Assembly (NCBI GenBank): GCA_039090855.1
Contig: CM076990.1
Location: 203,303,232-203,367,231, forward strand
Length of the DNA: 64,000 nucleotides
Reading direction: 5' to 3'
From: Macrothele yani
Lineage: Eukaryota; Arthropoda; Arachnida; Araneae; Macrothelidae
Within the stretch, counting starts at the first letter, position 1. Each line of letters opens with the position of its first letter. The notes under the pieces were generated by a model. The model saw only the letters and a program-made list of their open reading frames with translations. It was not told where the DNA came from and searched no databases. The position numbers and the translations under genes are program-made. Shown in pieces: positions 35,991-47,847 of the stretch.

Positions 35991-37305
35991 GATTTACGGG
36001 CATTTGTTATCTTAACAGGAAGTAGTACCGTTTCTATATTATTTTACTATTCCACGGCAAAAGAATCTTTAAGTTACACATAATAGTTGTCTTTACCAGT
36101 AATCACCTAAGCCTCTGTTGGATACTCTTGGGCCGCAACTCTTGTACCTTTTACCAAAGGGCGGCGTTGAGTACAGCGAACAATGTGGTCTACAGTATAC
36201 CAGTTTGAACATTTATAATGCTCGTGTATGTATAGCTGACGCAACACTACATAAATCAATGCTCAAAACTTTGCCTACAGTGAAACAAAGGTCATTCAAG
36301 AGATCGTCGAGAAAATGTTACTTACAATTAGTTTTTATTCAGCCACTAATACTTCGGCACTCAACAAGGCGTTAGTACAACTCTTTCTTAATATTACTAT
36401 CTTTATCAAACGAACGTGAGTTAATAATAATAACACTTGGTTAAGAATACAACAATAATATTAGAATATAACATGTAGCTTTCAAATAGCTTCAATTAGA
36501 CAAGATCTCTTCCACAATTAACATTATAACTTCCAGCATCTCCTTCCCCAGTTTAGCGGCTGCTCAAAAACTATATATCGTTCAGTTCTCATTGGACACA
36601 TATACACGTCATACTTTCTGACGTCAAGTAGTTATCAACCATACACTTGCGAGAGAAAAGATATCACGTTAAGTTTGAGAAACGCTAAGGCGAATTAACT
36701 TAAATTTATCTAGAGAAAGAAACTATAGACGAAAATTAAATTACAGTATGCGTCACAGATTCAGCGTCAAAGACTCGTTCTGTCGCACAAGCAGTAAACT
36801 GATAATGCAGCTTTTGTACATGACATTCGTTTCGGTAAGAGATTCTGTTTGTCTCTCCTGGTTTCAATTTGTGAAATGGTTTCCCAATAACGTTCCCCCA
36901 TCACCACCATGGTGTATATACCAATCAGTAAATACTATTCGGGGCGAGAGAATAATCATGTTAGATGATACATCACATTGGAGTGACTAGCAGAACCATA
37001 AGAACCCATGATACCTAAACTGGATAAACAAGTAAAAAATAGACACATCAAGACGGAGTAGAGAATTTCCCTCTGCACTTACCTAAAAAGCCTCTACATC
37101 GAGCCTCTACTACAGTAGAGTTTTCGTGGGTAGATACCCAAGAAAAAGGCCAGAAAAAAATCACAAAAGATTCCACTCATTGTTGAAACAGTACTTGGTT
37201 TCTGATCATAGATATTCAAAAACACAAGCCAAGCACAAAGCAAACAAGAAAGATGACGCCGAAGTTTCGCTTTTAATAAACACATCTGTTAAATCCTTTC
37301 CGTCG
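35991..37305. other. No recognised feature
   Basis: AT-rich, short frames only. Confidence 0.4.
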
Positions 37306-37308
37306 CGA

Positions 37309-37530
37309 ATAATTTTTTTTTCGATTGGAGATTGAACGACTACGTTGATCAACTCAATGGGCTATAAGCAGTCACCCGTCCCTAATTTAGGGTCACTGGT
37401 TCCAGGGAAGGGAGAGATCCAGTGCCGTAAGACAAACACAACATCCATGCCTCACCGGGATTCGACCGCGACCTCTTTCGGACGAATGATCAGAGGCTAT
37501 CGCTCAGACCACTGCGCTACCGGTGCGGCT
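37309..37530 (-). mobile_element. tRNA-derived SINE, family A
   Basis: Full-length family A SINE on the minus strand with a moderately decayed B box. A target duplication could not be fixed with certainty. Confidence 0.85.
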
Positions 37531-37644
37531 AAAAAATTTCAAGTTATTCATAGTTACTGGAACCGGTTAGGAAACGACTAGCGGGATTGTTACAACAGAT
37601 AAAACAGATAAAACATTTAGTAATACCAACAGCCACTCACTTCC

Positions 37645-37764
37645 ACTAGCGACTGAAAACTATGTCATGAAAATTAACAAAGTGCACAGAAAAGCTTATC
37701 AGCTTATCACTAGCGACTGAAAACTATGTCATGAAAATTAACAAAGTGTACAGAAAAGCTTATT
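37645..37764. repeat. 64-bp tandem duplication
   Basis: The segment from ACTAGCGACTGAAAACTATG at 37,645 is repeated at 37,709 with a single difference over the ~55 bases compared. Confidence 0.85.
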
Positions 37765-37769
37765 GGAGC

Positions 37770-39235
37770 TGAAGGAGATATCAGAGATAGCAATTCTCAA
37801 ATCGAACATTTAGAAGTAGAAATAGAGAAGGAAAAATTATATAACCCTACACTCCTAGAGGAAGAATTTTGCGTAATGTAAAAGTTGAAAATGTACGAAA
37901 AGTATTCTTCATAGCAAAAGCTATGCTAAGGAAAAAGGAAAAACAATTTTTCAAATACGTCCCGTGGAAGCAGAGATAGCGAAAACAGAGGTTTTGAAAT
38001 TTACGACCCCAGCGGGAAAACTGTTCATTATTTAAAGAGGATCCTTTTTATATATCTTTATTATAACCAATGGTATAGAGTAAAAACAGGAAAATGTTCA
38101 ATAGGTTTATTAGAAGCGGAGATACAGACGCAACAGAAATACACAAATAGCAACTAGCGTCAGAACTGTGAACTACAAAAAATCCACAAGCACAAGCAAA
38201 GTGTTCAACAAAATAAATGACATCCGGTGTTAAAAGAATTTGTTTTGAAATCAGTCATTTAGAAGCAGAGTTATCGAGAAAAACAGATGAAACATTTCAG
38301 TCTGTTGCGGGGAAATTGTGCATTACTTTTGAAAGGAAACACACAAAAAAAATATTTTCATAGTTAGTAGTATGCTGCCCGAAAAAGAATTTTTCAATCA
38401 GGGTTTTAGTCCCGCAGATATTACTGCTAATGTAGAAACGGAAACGTGAATTAACGCCCTCTAGTGACACACTTGTGCAATAATAAAAAAAAATACCAGG
38501 CGTAAAACATTTCGAACCAAAAATGCTCTCCGATAAAGAAGGAATTTTTCAAATCGAGCTCTTACAAGCAGAGATATGGACAAAAATAAGTTATACATCT
38601 GCACCTCCTGGCGGTAAACCTATGCATTATTTTAAGCAAAAGGTATTTAGTAAAGGTTTTCCGTGATAAACGGTATCAATTCACGAAGGAATTCTTTCAA
38701 CCGAGTTTATAAAAGTGCAGATTTGGCTGCAAATGTATCACAAACAAAGATATTCAGTTACGCCCCATAGTGGCCACACCATTCTTTACCAAAAATTAGT
38801 AATTATATGCAGAACAATTTTCACCAGGAGATCTATACGTTGCAGAAAGGATTTTTCAAATAGAACTTTTAAAAGCAGAGATGTTGGGGAAATTTGAATT
38901 TACCTTTACGCTCCTGGCGGAAAATGTATGCGTTACTTGTAAAAGAAATTGTACCCAAAATAGTATTCGTTATAAAAGGTATCGAAAGGAAAAGAAAATT
39001 TTTAATCGGATATTTAGAAGTAATGATATGGAATAAGATGTGCTTTGCATTTTATAAGATCTGCATTTATGCCCTACAGCTGTGAAGTTATGCATTGTGA
39101 AAAAACCATGGAAAGTCAGGATTATCTTTCTCACATTTCAAGCTCACCAATAGAACGAAATTCAAACAAATCTAATAGTTGCAAAGATTGGTGTCCACAG
39201 ACGGACAGACGGACGAACAAAATGATACTATAAAC
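37770..39235. repeat. Degenerate tandem array, period ~150 bp, about nine units
   Basis: The box TTTTTCAAATCGARCWTTTAGAAGCAGAGATA-like (split by substitutions) recurs near 37,793, 37,948, 38,093, 38,240, 38,390, 38,538, 38,693, 38,850 and 38,998. Within units, ACCTCCTGGCGGAAA-like and GTGCATTACTTT-like boxes keep their order. Units are very diverged. The array ends with GACGGACAGACGGACG (39,200-39,215), the reverse complement of the GTCC-type repeat at the head of element X. Confidence 0.75.
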
Positions 39236-39673
39236 ACGAAGTTTTTTTGCAAAAATCTCGCTAAAATTACGTAAGGATGATGTGGGGAGCTTGGAAAACC
39301 GAGAAACAAATGAAAGATGACTAAGGAAAGCAAACCAGTAGAGACCAGAATGTGAGCACTTCTAAGAAAGTCAAAGAGAGAGAGAACAAAAGAGAATGCA
39401 ATAAAATTAAAACACTACGCACTGTAAAAAATAAGTGGTGTGAATACACGGAAAATTTCTGAAAATAATATACAGCGAAGTTGTCGGTAAGTGTTCGTCT
39501 TTTAACGAAATTTTCGTTTTTAAAAGTTACCGTTTTTTTTTTTTATTTCTGTATTTTCACAGATTTTTCGTAGCCAGTAATTCCGTTTATTTCAGGAAAG
39601 TCCGTTTCAAGTTTTTTCGTATTTAGGCAGAGATTTCGAAAAATGTAACACGCTGTATATTCTAATTCTTTTG

Positions 39674-39752
39674 CGACGAGGGCTGGGATCGAGCCCAGGC
39701 TGTTTAGGATGAAGACGCGCTTGTTAACCACACAGCTAGAAAGTCACAGGAA
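39674..39752 (-). repeat. tRNA-like SINE head
   Basis: Read on the minus strand: TAGCTGTGTGGTTAACAAGC as an A-box region and GGGCTCGATCCCAGCCC as a T-arm. No tail could be delimited. Confidence 0.4.
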
Positions 39753-40012
39753 CCAGGTTCAGGTTCAAAGGGAAACTAATTGGGTGATGATGATTTTTTT
39801 CATTTATGCGACTGATTTAGTCATTTTATTTTCTATTAGAAATTGTTTTTTGAAAACGTTTGTATTAATTTAATTTTTCTGTATATGATGTCTTATTATA
39901 AATTACGTATACGTAGCTTTTGTCTTAAGTACTCCACAGACTGATACATAGACATCGCACAATCACCTGTACAATAAATTAAGAACCCAGTTTCTTACGG
40001 TAACGCAATATA

Positions 40013-41229
40013 CACTATCTACCAACAAGTAATTGGACACCTGTGATACCAAAGGAAAACGAAGTTTATTCACCTTCAATAGTTGGTGGAGCCTCCACGA
40101 GAGGCGATTACAGCTGCGACCCTCCGGGGCAGACTCTCAACCAGGCGTTGTACGACAGCTAGCGGTATTTTCTTCCACTCGGCTTGGAGAAGACAGGTCA
40201 GTTCCTTCACCGATTTCGGAAGGTGGGGGCACCCCTTAAGTCGACGCTCCAACTCGTTCCAGAAGTGCTCGATAGGGTTAAGGTCCAGGCTCCTGCGCAG
40301 GCCAGTCCATTCAATTAACCCCATTGTCACCATACCAAACCATGGTGGACCTCGCAACATGACAGGTGGCATTGTCATCCTGAAAGTAACATGGGACCAC
40401 CCCGTAAAACTGCCACAACGTAGGAAGCGCATGGTCATCCAAAATGGTGCAGTAGGTCTCGGCGTTGAGTCTATCAGGAATTGCGACCAAGGGTTCCGTG
40501 CCATACCAGGAGAAACACCCCCATAGCATAATTCCACCGCCGCCGAACTTCACAGTTGCACAATACATTCCGGCAGGAGGCGTTCTCCAGGCAGACGCCA
40601 AACCCAGACTCTGCCATCCAAACGGCAGAGGGTGAACCTTGATTCGTCGCTCCAGAGAACCTGTTTCCACTGTTCAACGGTCCACTGTCGACGTTCTTTG
40701 CACCACGTTAGCCGAGCAGCGCTATTGGACTTGGTGATCAAAGGCTTGTGGGCGGCAGCACGTCCATGATAACCGAGCAGATGGGCTTCCTTACGGATGG
40801 TATTCATCGAAAGAACACTCCCGGATGCCTGTTGAAACTCCTCGCTGATGTGGCCCATCGATTTGGTGCGGTTCTTCCGAATTTCTCTGGCTAGCACCCG
40901 TCGGTCTCTAACTCCCAGTTTTGTGGGTCTGCCGGGTCGGGGCACATTCCGACAGTCACCTCTCATCTTCCCCTTGCCAGTCACGTAGGCCACTGCCGAT
41001 TTTGGGTACTTCAACTCGCTGGATATGTCACGTATGGATCGGAAATTTCTGTGATGCCCGACGATTACACCTTTCTTGAAATCAGAGAGCTCCGAACTGC
41101 GTGGCATCTTGAATACGACTGGCTGCGTTGTTGTTTCCCACACGATATTTAACGGCGGCGGCCGTGACATGACCAGGACCGCAGATATCGTCCATTGCAG
41201 GGTGTCCAATTACTTGTTGGTAGATAGTG
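40013..41229 (-). mobile_element. Full-length Tc1-like transposon with 28-30-bp TIRs
   Basis: CACTATCTACCAACAAGTAA at 40,013 and its exact complement ending at 41,229, with TA on both sides (40,011-40,012 and 41,230-41,231). The inverted ends match over nearly 30 bases, so the element is fairly young. One transposase remnant inside. Confidence 0.9.
40076..41107 (-). pseudogene. Tc1-like transposase with two frameshifts
   Basis: Starts MPRSSELSDFKKGVIVG at 41,107 and would end in GGSTNY at 40,076, a length of about 343 residues as normal for Tc1. HTH region, WSDESRF (first Asp), DDNATCH (second Asp) and LNPIEHFW (Glu) are all present. One frameshift lies near 40,560 (after PECIVQ) and another near 40,300, with a stop beside it. 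Key residues survive, so decay is mild. Confidence 0.85.
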
Positions 41230-41234
41230 TATAA

Positions 41235-41905
41235 TAGCTGGTGCACAAAAAGGGGAAGAGGAGAAGAAATATCCTGTGCCACAATAACCAAAATTCATGC
41301 GATACACTATCCACAATATCCGATCTCGCTACAGAACTTCGAAATAAAATACTTCGACAGATTATTGAAATTTATCAATTACTCAAAACCCCAAGCATTC
41401 CCGTGAATATCTCCTATTACCTGAAAGTTGTCGTCATATGGATACGGAAAAAGTGAGAGCGCAGTTTTTCCGTTAATATAAGAAAGGAATTGCGGAAAGT
41501 TTTCTGAAAATTCAGAATTTTTCTGGTGTACGAAAAATAAGAGAAATTCAGTTTTTTCCCCGCCATTTCACGGAAAAAGTTGTGTCAGAAACAGGCTTCG
41601 TTGATTCACGAAAGAAATCACAAAAAGTAGCTCGTGTATTTCAGAATATTTTTTATAGTGGGAATATCAAAAACGAGGCCCGACATGGAGACTTAGAATG
41701 CGAGCAAATATGTCAGAATATTAGCCCATTCCGATAAGTGTGATAAAAATGACGGTCCTCCAGCAAAAAAACACATCGCAAAAATAAAATAAAATGCTCA
41801 ACTAATAGAATAACCAGTCTCACATCGTCTGTATCCACAGAGAGGACTGATTCGGTAAGCAGGGCGACTTATTGTGCCACCATTTCTCCCCGAAAGTTGA
41901 AAAAC
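41235..41905. other. No recognised gene
   Basis: The part around 41,440-41,720 repeats GGAAAAAGT- and GAAATTCAG-like boxes and may be another degenerate array; otherwise nothing. Confidence 0.3.
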
Positions 41906-41909
41906 TATA

Positions 41910-42108
41910 AAGTTTTGTTTCGGTGTTTGACGACCTCCATGAGCAACTCTGGACAAAAGTTGATCGTGGAGGTCGTTACACTCCGAAACAAAACTTATTG
42001 TATCACCATTCCTCTCCGGAAGATATAAAACTTATTGTATCACCATTCATCCCCGAAAGATGGAAAACTACAAAGTTTTGTTTCAGAGTTAACGACCTCC
42101 ATGAGCAA
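41910..42108. repeat. Foldback of two SINE-tail fragments plus a third direct copy
   Basis: Arms 41,910-41,948 and 41,958-41,996 are inverted copies (about 33 of 39 positions pair) with a 9-base spacer. Each contains GACGACCTCCATGAGCAACT or its complement, like the tail of SINE family A. A third direct copy follows at about 42,070-42,108. Confidence 0.75.
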
Positions 42109-42129
42109 CTGGAGAAGAAAAAGAGGCCA

Positions 42130-42495
42130 TGCCGGCCATCACTGTTAACTGCGGAAGTTGTGAATCATCTGAATAAACGTTTAACTCGCTCACCAAGAAA
42201 ATCACTTTGAAAGTTATCTTCTTAAACTGGACTGTTACCAGTTACTGTTTACGGCTACAAAGAAATGCATGCTTACCGTATTGGTGTCATTCAGGAACTG
42301 AAGGAACCAGACTATGAAAAACGTTTACGGTTTAGTCGTTGGTTTCGTTCGTTTATAAATGAAAATGGGATTGATGTGTTCGATCGTGTTTAATTTAGTT
42401 GCAAGGCTTGGTTTACTGGGATGGCTATGTGTACGTGAGAACAGTTGAATATGGAGCTAAATTAACCCTCATGCGTATCCGGTTATTGTTTTGTG
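42130..42495 (+). pseudogene. 5' half of a mariner/Tc1-superfamily transposase
   Basis: Across broken frames one reads RLTRSPRKSL (second HTH), VIQELKEPDYEKRLRF and RWFRSFINENGIDV, then IWS.INPHAYP, the normal order up to the first catalytic Asp in an IS630/mariner-like family. Stops and frameshifts are present. The 3' half of the same kind of enzyme is at 45,414-45,735. Confidence 0.6.
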
Positions 42496-43009
42496 ACGTC
42501 ACTGTCCAAATCACCATCGTAAGACTACCTAATCGCCACGTTTCTTTGTATTTGCACATAGCAGCGTGTCGGAATGATTATTCGTAAGCAAGATGGAATA
42601 ATATTCATAAATTCTACCCGATTTTTAGCGCAAAATGTTTTCAATTTTTAATTAAAAAAATTATGCGACTGTTGCCGAGATCCTTTTCCTATTCCTCAAA
42701 AATAAATTCTCTATTACATGACAATAACGTCCTGCTGTGCGTTTCCCCTTCTAAATTTATCTTAAAACACCAAAATTTCCCTTTGTATTTAAATTAACAT
42801 TTAAAAGTGCAAACGTTTTCCCGCCCCTTTACGTAACAAAAATGTGCGGAAGGTATTTTTGAGATCTCTGTTACTAAAATATCCACATGTTTGTGAACTT
42901 CTTCTGTATTTAACGTAAATTTACTTTTGCATAAGCTTTAGTTCTCTGTTTGAGTTATAAAAAATGTTGTTAAGACATCTTCCTCCATAGCTACATATCA
43001 ACAAATGCA

Positions 43010-43380
43010 GGGTTTTCTCCCCTGTTTTAACTGGAACATTCCCGCAATGATAATATACGCAGGAGAATTTTAGGAGGATTATTCAATGTAGATGTTAATA
43101 AATGTCGATAATAGGTATTATAGGTTTTGATATGAGGTAAACAGTTCTTCTCAATCTGGAAGGCGCTGCTACAAACATGGGGCATGACAGAGGTTTGCAC
43201 AATACCGCGAAACAATCTTTTTCTTTTACTTTTGCTTCGGCATGTTATGACTAGCATGAACAGCTCTTTCACAGAGTTGGGAATCAGTCAAAACGTTTAG
43301 TCCCAGACCCAACCCGGACCCGGCCGTCCCATAATTGGACCCAACCCGTACCCGGGTTGGGTCCAATTATGACTGACCAG
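43010..43380 (-). repeat. Dispersed repeat E, copy 2, with perfect hairpin end
   Basis: Inverted copy of 35,186-35,590. The CCGGGT-rich end holds a perfect 18-bp hairpin (43,331-43,348 with 43,353-43,370, loop TACC). Confidence 0.7.
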
Positions 43381-43814
43381 CACAAATCTGTTTTGAACTA
43401 TAAATTCGAATGTGTATATCATCATCATTGTCAATCATTATCAATCCACTGATGGATGAAAAACTCCCAAAGTTTCTTCCACACAGGACTGCTTCTTTCA
43501 GTTCTCTGCAGTCTTTGCATGTCTTTTTTAGGCAAGAGATATTGTTTCTGTTATTTGACTGTTTTGGGCCAGTCACCTGAATCCATCCGTCTCCTACGTG
43601 GTCGGGTCTTTTCCTGTGCATTGGAATCCAGCCCAAAGTTTCGGTTGTTCATCAACGGTTCGTTGTCCTGGCAATATGTCTAGCCCATTGCCATTTCAGG
43701 GATGTTACTCTGATGATGACGTCTTCCACTCTTGTCATTTTCCTTATCCATGAGTTCCTCGTTCTATCTTTCTTGGTTACACCAAGCATACATCTCTCCA
43801 GGCTTCCTTCAGTT

Positions 43815-43985
43815 AATTAATACAAACACTCCACGTGGATCAGGAACACCGAACAGAAATCATCGCTCTTTCCACGTTAAAAAGTGAGTCACGGAAAAAT
43901 TCTCATAGGCCGCCACTGGGAATCGAACCCAGGGTCATCCAGTTACGCGCCGGACATGCAACCACTGCACCACAGCACCCTCGAA
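43815..43985 (-). mobile_element. tRNA-derived SINE, family B, first of a pair
   Basis: Minus-strand copy with B box complement GGGAATCGAACCCAGGG and A box complement CCACTGCACCACAGC. Together with the next copy and the minisatellite it forms an insertion flanked by CCTTCAGTT (43806-43814 and 44686-44694). Confidence 0.75.
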
Positions 43986-44111
43986 TTCTCCAGACTCGAA
44001 TGTGATTAACTGCCAAACTGCATGGCAGGTTGCTTCATAGAGCCCCGTACAGTGCTGGTGATTCACCATAAATGGAAAGCATCAACTGGACAAATAACAA
44101 GGAGGCGAATG

Positions 44112-44290
44112 GATAATTAATTCAGACACTCGACGTGGATTAGGAACATCAAACAGAAGTCATCGCTCTTTCGACGTTAATAAGTGAGTCTCAGAAAAAT
44201 TCTCATTTGCCGCCGCCTAGAATCGGACCCCTGGGTCCTCCAGTTACGCGCCGGACATGCTACTACCGCACCACAGCGTCCTCGAATGCT
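44112..44290 (-). mobile_element. tRNA-derived SINE, family B, second of a pair
   Basis: Second minus-strand family B copy, its 5' (A-box) end running directly into the 29-bp minisatellite. Confidence 0.75.
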
Positions 44291-44694
44291 ACCACTGCAC
44301 CACAGCGGTCTCGAATGCTACCACTGCACTACAGCGGCCTGGAATGCTACCACTACACCACACTGGCCTCGAATGCTGCAACTGCACTACAGCGGCCTTG
44401 AATGCTACCACTGCACCACAGCGGCCTCGAATGCTACCACTGCACTGCAGCGGCCTCTAATGCTACCTCTGCACTACAGCGGCCTTGAATGCTACCTCTG
44501 CACTACAGCGGCCTCGAATGCTACCTCTGCATTACAGCGGCCTCGAATGCTACCACTGCACTACAGCGGCCTTGAATGCTACCTCTGCACTACAGCTGCC
44601 TCGAATACTACCACTGCACTACAGCGGCCTCGAATGCTACCTCTGCACTACAGCGGCCTGGAATGCTACCACTGCACCACAGCGGCCTTCAGTT
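44260..44694. repeat. 29-bp minisatellite built from the SINE A box
   Basis: Fourteen complete 29-base units in exact register (44260 to 44665) plus a partial fifteenth. Each unit reads CTACCACTGCACYACAGCGG followed by CCTCGAATG with a few variants; its reverse complement carries the A-box motif TGGTGCAGTGGTAGC of family B. The period is not a multiple of three, so the array is open in several frames by chance and encodes no protein. Confidence 0.9.
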
Positions 44695-45413
44695 GACTGC
44701 AGTCTTTGTATGTCTTTTTTAGTTATGGTCCACGTCTCTGCTCCGTACGTAAGCACTGGAAAGATGCCTTGATTAAACACTTTTCTTTTAAGACATAACG
44801 GCATATTGATCTTAAAAATTGTACTGTTTCTTCCAAAAGCTCTCCGACCAAGTTTTATACGCCAATTAATTTCCTCATCAATGTGATTCTATCTTGATAT
44901 CTAGTGCCTAAGAATAATGAACGAATCGGTTATCTCCAGTTTTTCCTCATCTATTGATAAATCTTCGTTCCCTGTAAAAGCACTGTACATCAGCTTTGTC
45001 TTCTGAAAGTTCATTTTTAATCCCATTTCTTTACTCTCCTGAGCAAGTTCCTGGTTCACACTCTGCCGCTGTGAAGTATTATTTGAAAAACCTCTGAAGG
45101 GTTCTTTGAAACGTTCTTTTTCCTTTTCAAAAATACAACGGAAACAAAACAGGTCAAAATCGGGTCAGGAACACCTTGACACGATCCGTTTTGACCCGCA
45201 CGAAATTGTTTCACATGCTCGGACGGTGATGTCACTCAGCGACGTCACGATTATTTGTTTGCGAGGAAGGCGGGATGAGCAAACCTTACTGTCTATTAAC
45301 CTTAGTTTTATTGAGCCTATATCGTTTGACAAATTGTTGATGGTGAAGTTTATTGTGGCACAATCCAAAAGTTTATTGCATTATTGAACGCGAATGAACG
45401 AGAATGTTAGTTT

Positions 45414-45735
45414 CAACAGGATAGTGGAGCCTGTCATACAGCAAATGAAACGATGGTCAGGTTACTAGAATCTTTCAGAAGTTTCTTGATCTCAAAATAC
45501 TTGAGTTCCTCAAGATCTCCAGTACTTACTCCTCTAATTTCTTTCCTTTGATGACATTTAAAAGATCAAGTGTTTCACAACAATCCTCATACACGTAAAG
45601 ACTTGAAGGCAAACATTCAAAGAGATATTGTAAACGTTATTAAACAAACATTACGCAAGGTGGCTGCAAATGTAATGAGAAGGGTAAAAACTTGCATTTA
45701 GATGAGAGCAAACCATTTCAAATATTTGTTGTACA
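45414..45735 (+). pseudogene. 3' half of a mariner/Tc1-superfamily transposase
   Basis: Frame with QDSGACHTANETM (second catalytic Asp), SPVLTPLISFL (around the third acidic residue, altered), HLKDQVFHNN, HTRKDLKANIQRDI and RKVAANVMRRV. Two adjacent stops replace the usual Trp-Gly after FL. It probably belongs with the 42,130-42,495 fragment. Confidence 0.6.
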
Positions 45736-45739
45736 GATA

Positions 45740-47845
45740 AAAGTATGTGTAATTTGTTTCCCTTTTGTGTGCTTTGTGTCTTTTCATAGGAAATCAATTG
45801 AACTTTATATTGTCCATAATACGGTTGCGTACTTTCCGAAATACCCAATATTAAAAAAGATTTTATACGTATCTTTAAGCGTAGTGCTTATTCATCAGAA
45901 CATCCAGGTGTTTAAAAATACGATTCCGCACACTTTCATGACATACACAATGCTCGACGGTTTCTTGTTCGGATATAGAATAAAAGGAAGAAATGGTCGC
46001 AATCAAAAATGAAATAGTTTGAAAATGACGTAGATTCAATATTTTTGAAGGAACAACCATTGACTATTTGATTGAGATTTTAAACTGATCATAAATATTA
46101 TTTACGCTCTGTTCTTTCCAGCTCAACCCAAACCCAAATTTATTGAACTGCAACGAAAAAATGTTGGGAATATCTTGAGATAGAGCTAATTCAATTTTTC
46201 AATAAAATTTAGGGGTTTGCTGAGTTTACGTAAGATAGCCAATTGAAAATTTAGAGTTCTGTTGAAACTAATTCCCACGCAAGCGATAACTTACGGGACA
46301 CAGTTATCTGTTTTCTTGGATATCGTAACAGATTCGGTTTATGAGATAGTTTCTTCATCTGCTGAAGGACGAAGAATCAGTGATAAAGCTGAGTAGATAT
46401 CTTATGCAGTAACACGCGTGTGTTAATAGAGTAAATAACTCCACGTAGAAAAGATAAGTCAAATGTTCATTTCACTTTGACTGATAATTCGGAACAGCTA
46501 CGACGGACCATTTCGAACAGGTTAGTTTTAACTTCGTATCACATCTTCATTATCCAATTTTTTTTTGTTTTTTTTGAGCACGTTCTATCAGTGATGAAAG
46601 TAGGTGAGATCGATAAAGAACGATGTTCCCTAAAATGATTGTTCATTGGCACGACGCAACGCTGCCTTAAATAAAATAGTTAAGAACACAATTATGGCAG
46701 ACCCAGTGGCCGGATAGTCAGAGGTTTTGGTTTCTGGTCATTCGGCTGAGCAGGTCTCGGACCCGAGATTCAGATGTGGCGTAGGCGGTGCGCAGACCTC
46801 ACGACTCTGACTCCACCTGGAGCCATTAGCCGTAAATGAGCTCTAAGCCCTGCCCATGAATGCCCCTAAACCGTGAAACAGAAAACATGTACGTAGAAAT
46901 TGAAAGACAAATGTGCTGTAAGACTACACGAAAGAAATAAACTTCGTCTTCCTAGTTATGCAGTTTACGGATAAGATTCACATTAAAAATTTACCTATCC
47001 GCCTGGTAGATGTAGGGTATTCTTACAGTCGACTGTTTTTGGCCATCATTAATAAAAATTGAAGAATCAGAAATACTTAAGAGAGTTGCTGAATAGTTTT
47101 ATAATACAGAACACAGGAGTAAGGCTATTAAGAAAGTTGCTTTGTGAGATTTGGTAGGGAAACAGTCAATGAATTTTAAGTAATTTCAAGTTAGATGCAA
47201 ATGTTTCGTGATATTCGAGATTCCAACTGAATAACACATTTATTGATTTTCAATGTTTATAATTTTTACTTAATTTTTAACGAACACTACATTCACACAC
47301 GCATATGCGTTGGAATAAATTTCTTTGGCTGCTATTATTTAGCATGGTAAAATACCTGTCACTCAAGTGAGTTATTAATACCCGCATGCTTTCGTTTGGC
47401 ATCAGGAGTCAGCTGAGGTCAAAATGCAGAGCAACTGCCCTAGAATTCCATTAGTTTTGTCAAAATCTAAACGAAAAAAAACATAAATCGGAAAACCAGC
47501 TAACATAAACCCATGGTAACGTCGAATCAATCTCTTACTTGAAATGCCATGATTCCAATAAAAAGAAATTCTTATTAGCGAATAGATCTTGAAAAGAAAC
47601 ATGGGGGGGGGTCATGAAAATGTTTAATGGCGTGTTTTCAAACAGGCAGTTCAGCCTGAACTTAAACTGAAGACATTATTTGCTACAAGCGCTGAAGAAG
47701 CGAAATGCGCCATTCTGCGTTACAGTGAAGTCATGAAAAGTTACTGAGTGACTATTTTACGGACGCTAAAGAATTCTCCATCAGCTTACAAACTATTATG
47801 ATGGAGGTTAACAAATCGTATATAGTCAATGAACCACATAAGAAA
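45740..47845. other. No recognised gene; possible SINE-like piece at 46,700-46,870
   Basis: A stretch near 46,705-46,870 (CAGTGGCCGGATAGTCAGAG, GGTCTCGGACCCGAGATTC) looks like a decayed tRNA-derived head but does not fold convincingly. The rest is AT-rich and without signatures. Confidence 0.3.
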
Positions 47846-47847
47846 TA

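Larger units (their letters stand above)
43415..45065 (-). pseudogene. RTE-like LINE 3' end, copy 3, split by SINEs
   Basis: Parts at 43,415-43,814 and 44,695-45,065 are continuous with respect to copy 1; the intervening ~870 bases are two family B SINEs and the 29-bp minisatellite, flanked by CCTTCAGTT. Coding remnants are in several frames. Confidence 0.7.

Noticed and set aside
44184..44772. Long overlapping open frames with repeated Leu-Pro-Leu-His-Tyr and Cys-Thr-Thr-Ala motifs
   Set aside because: Produced by the 29-bp minisatellite, whose period is not a multiple of three; all frames are open by chance.
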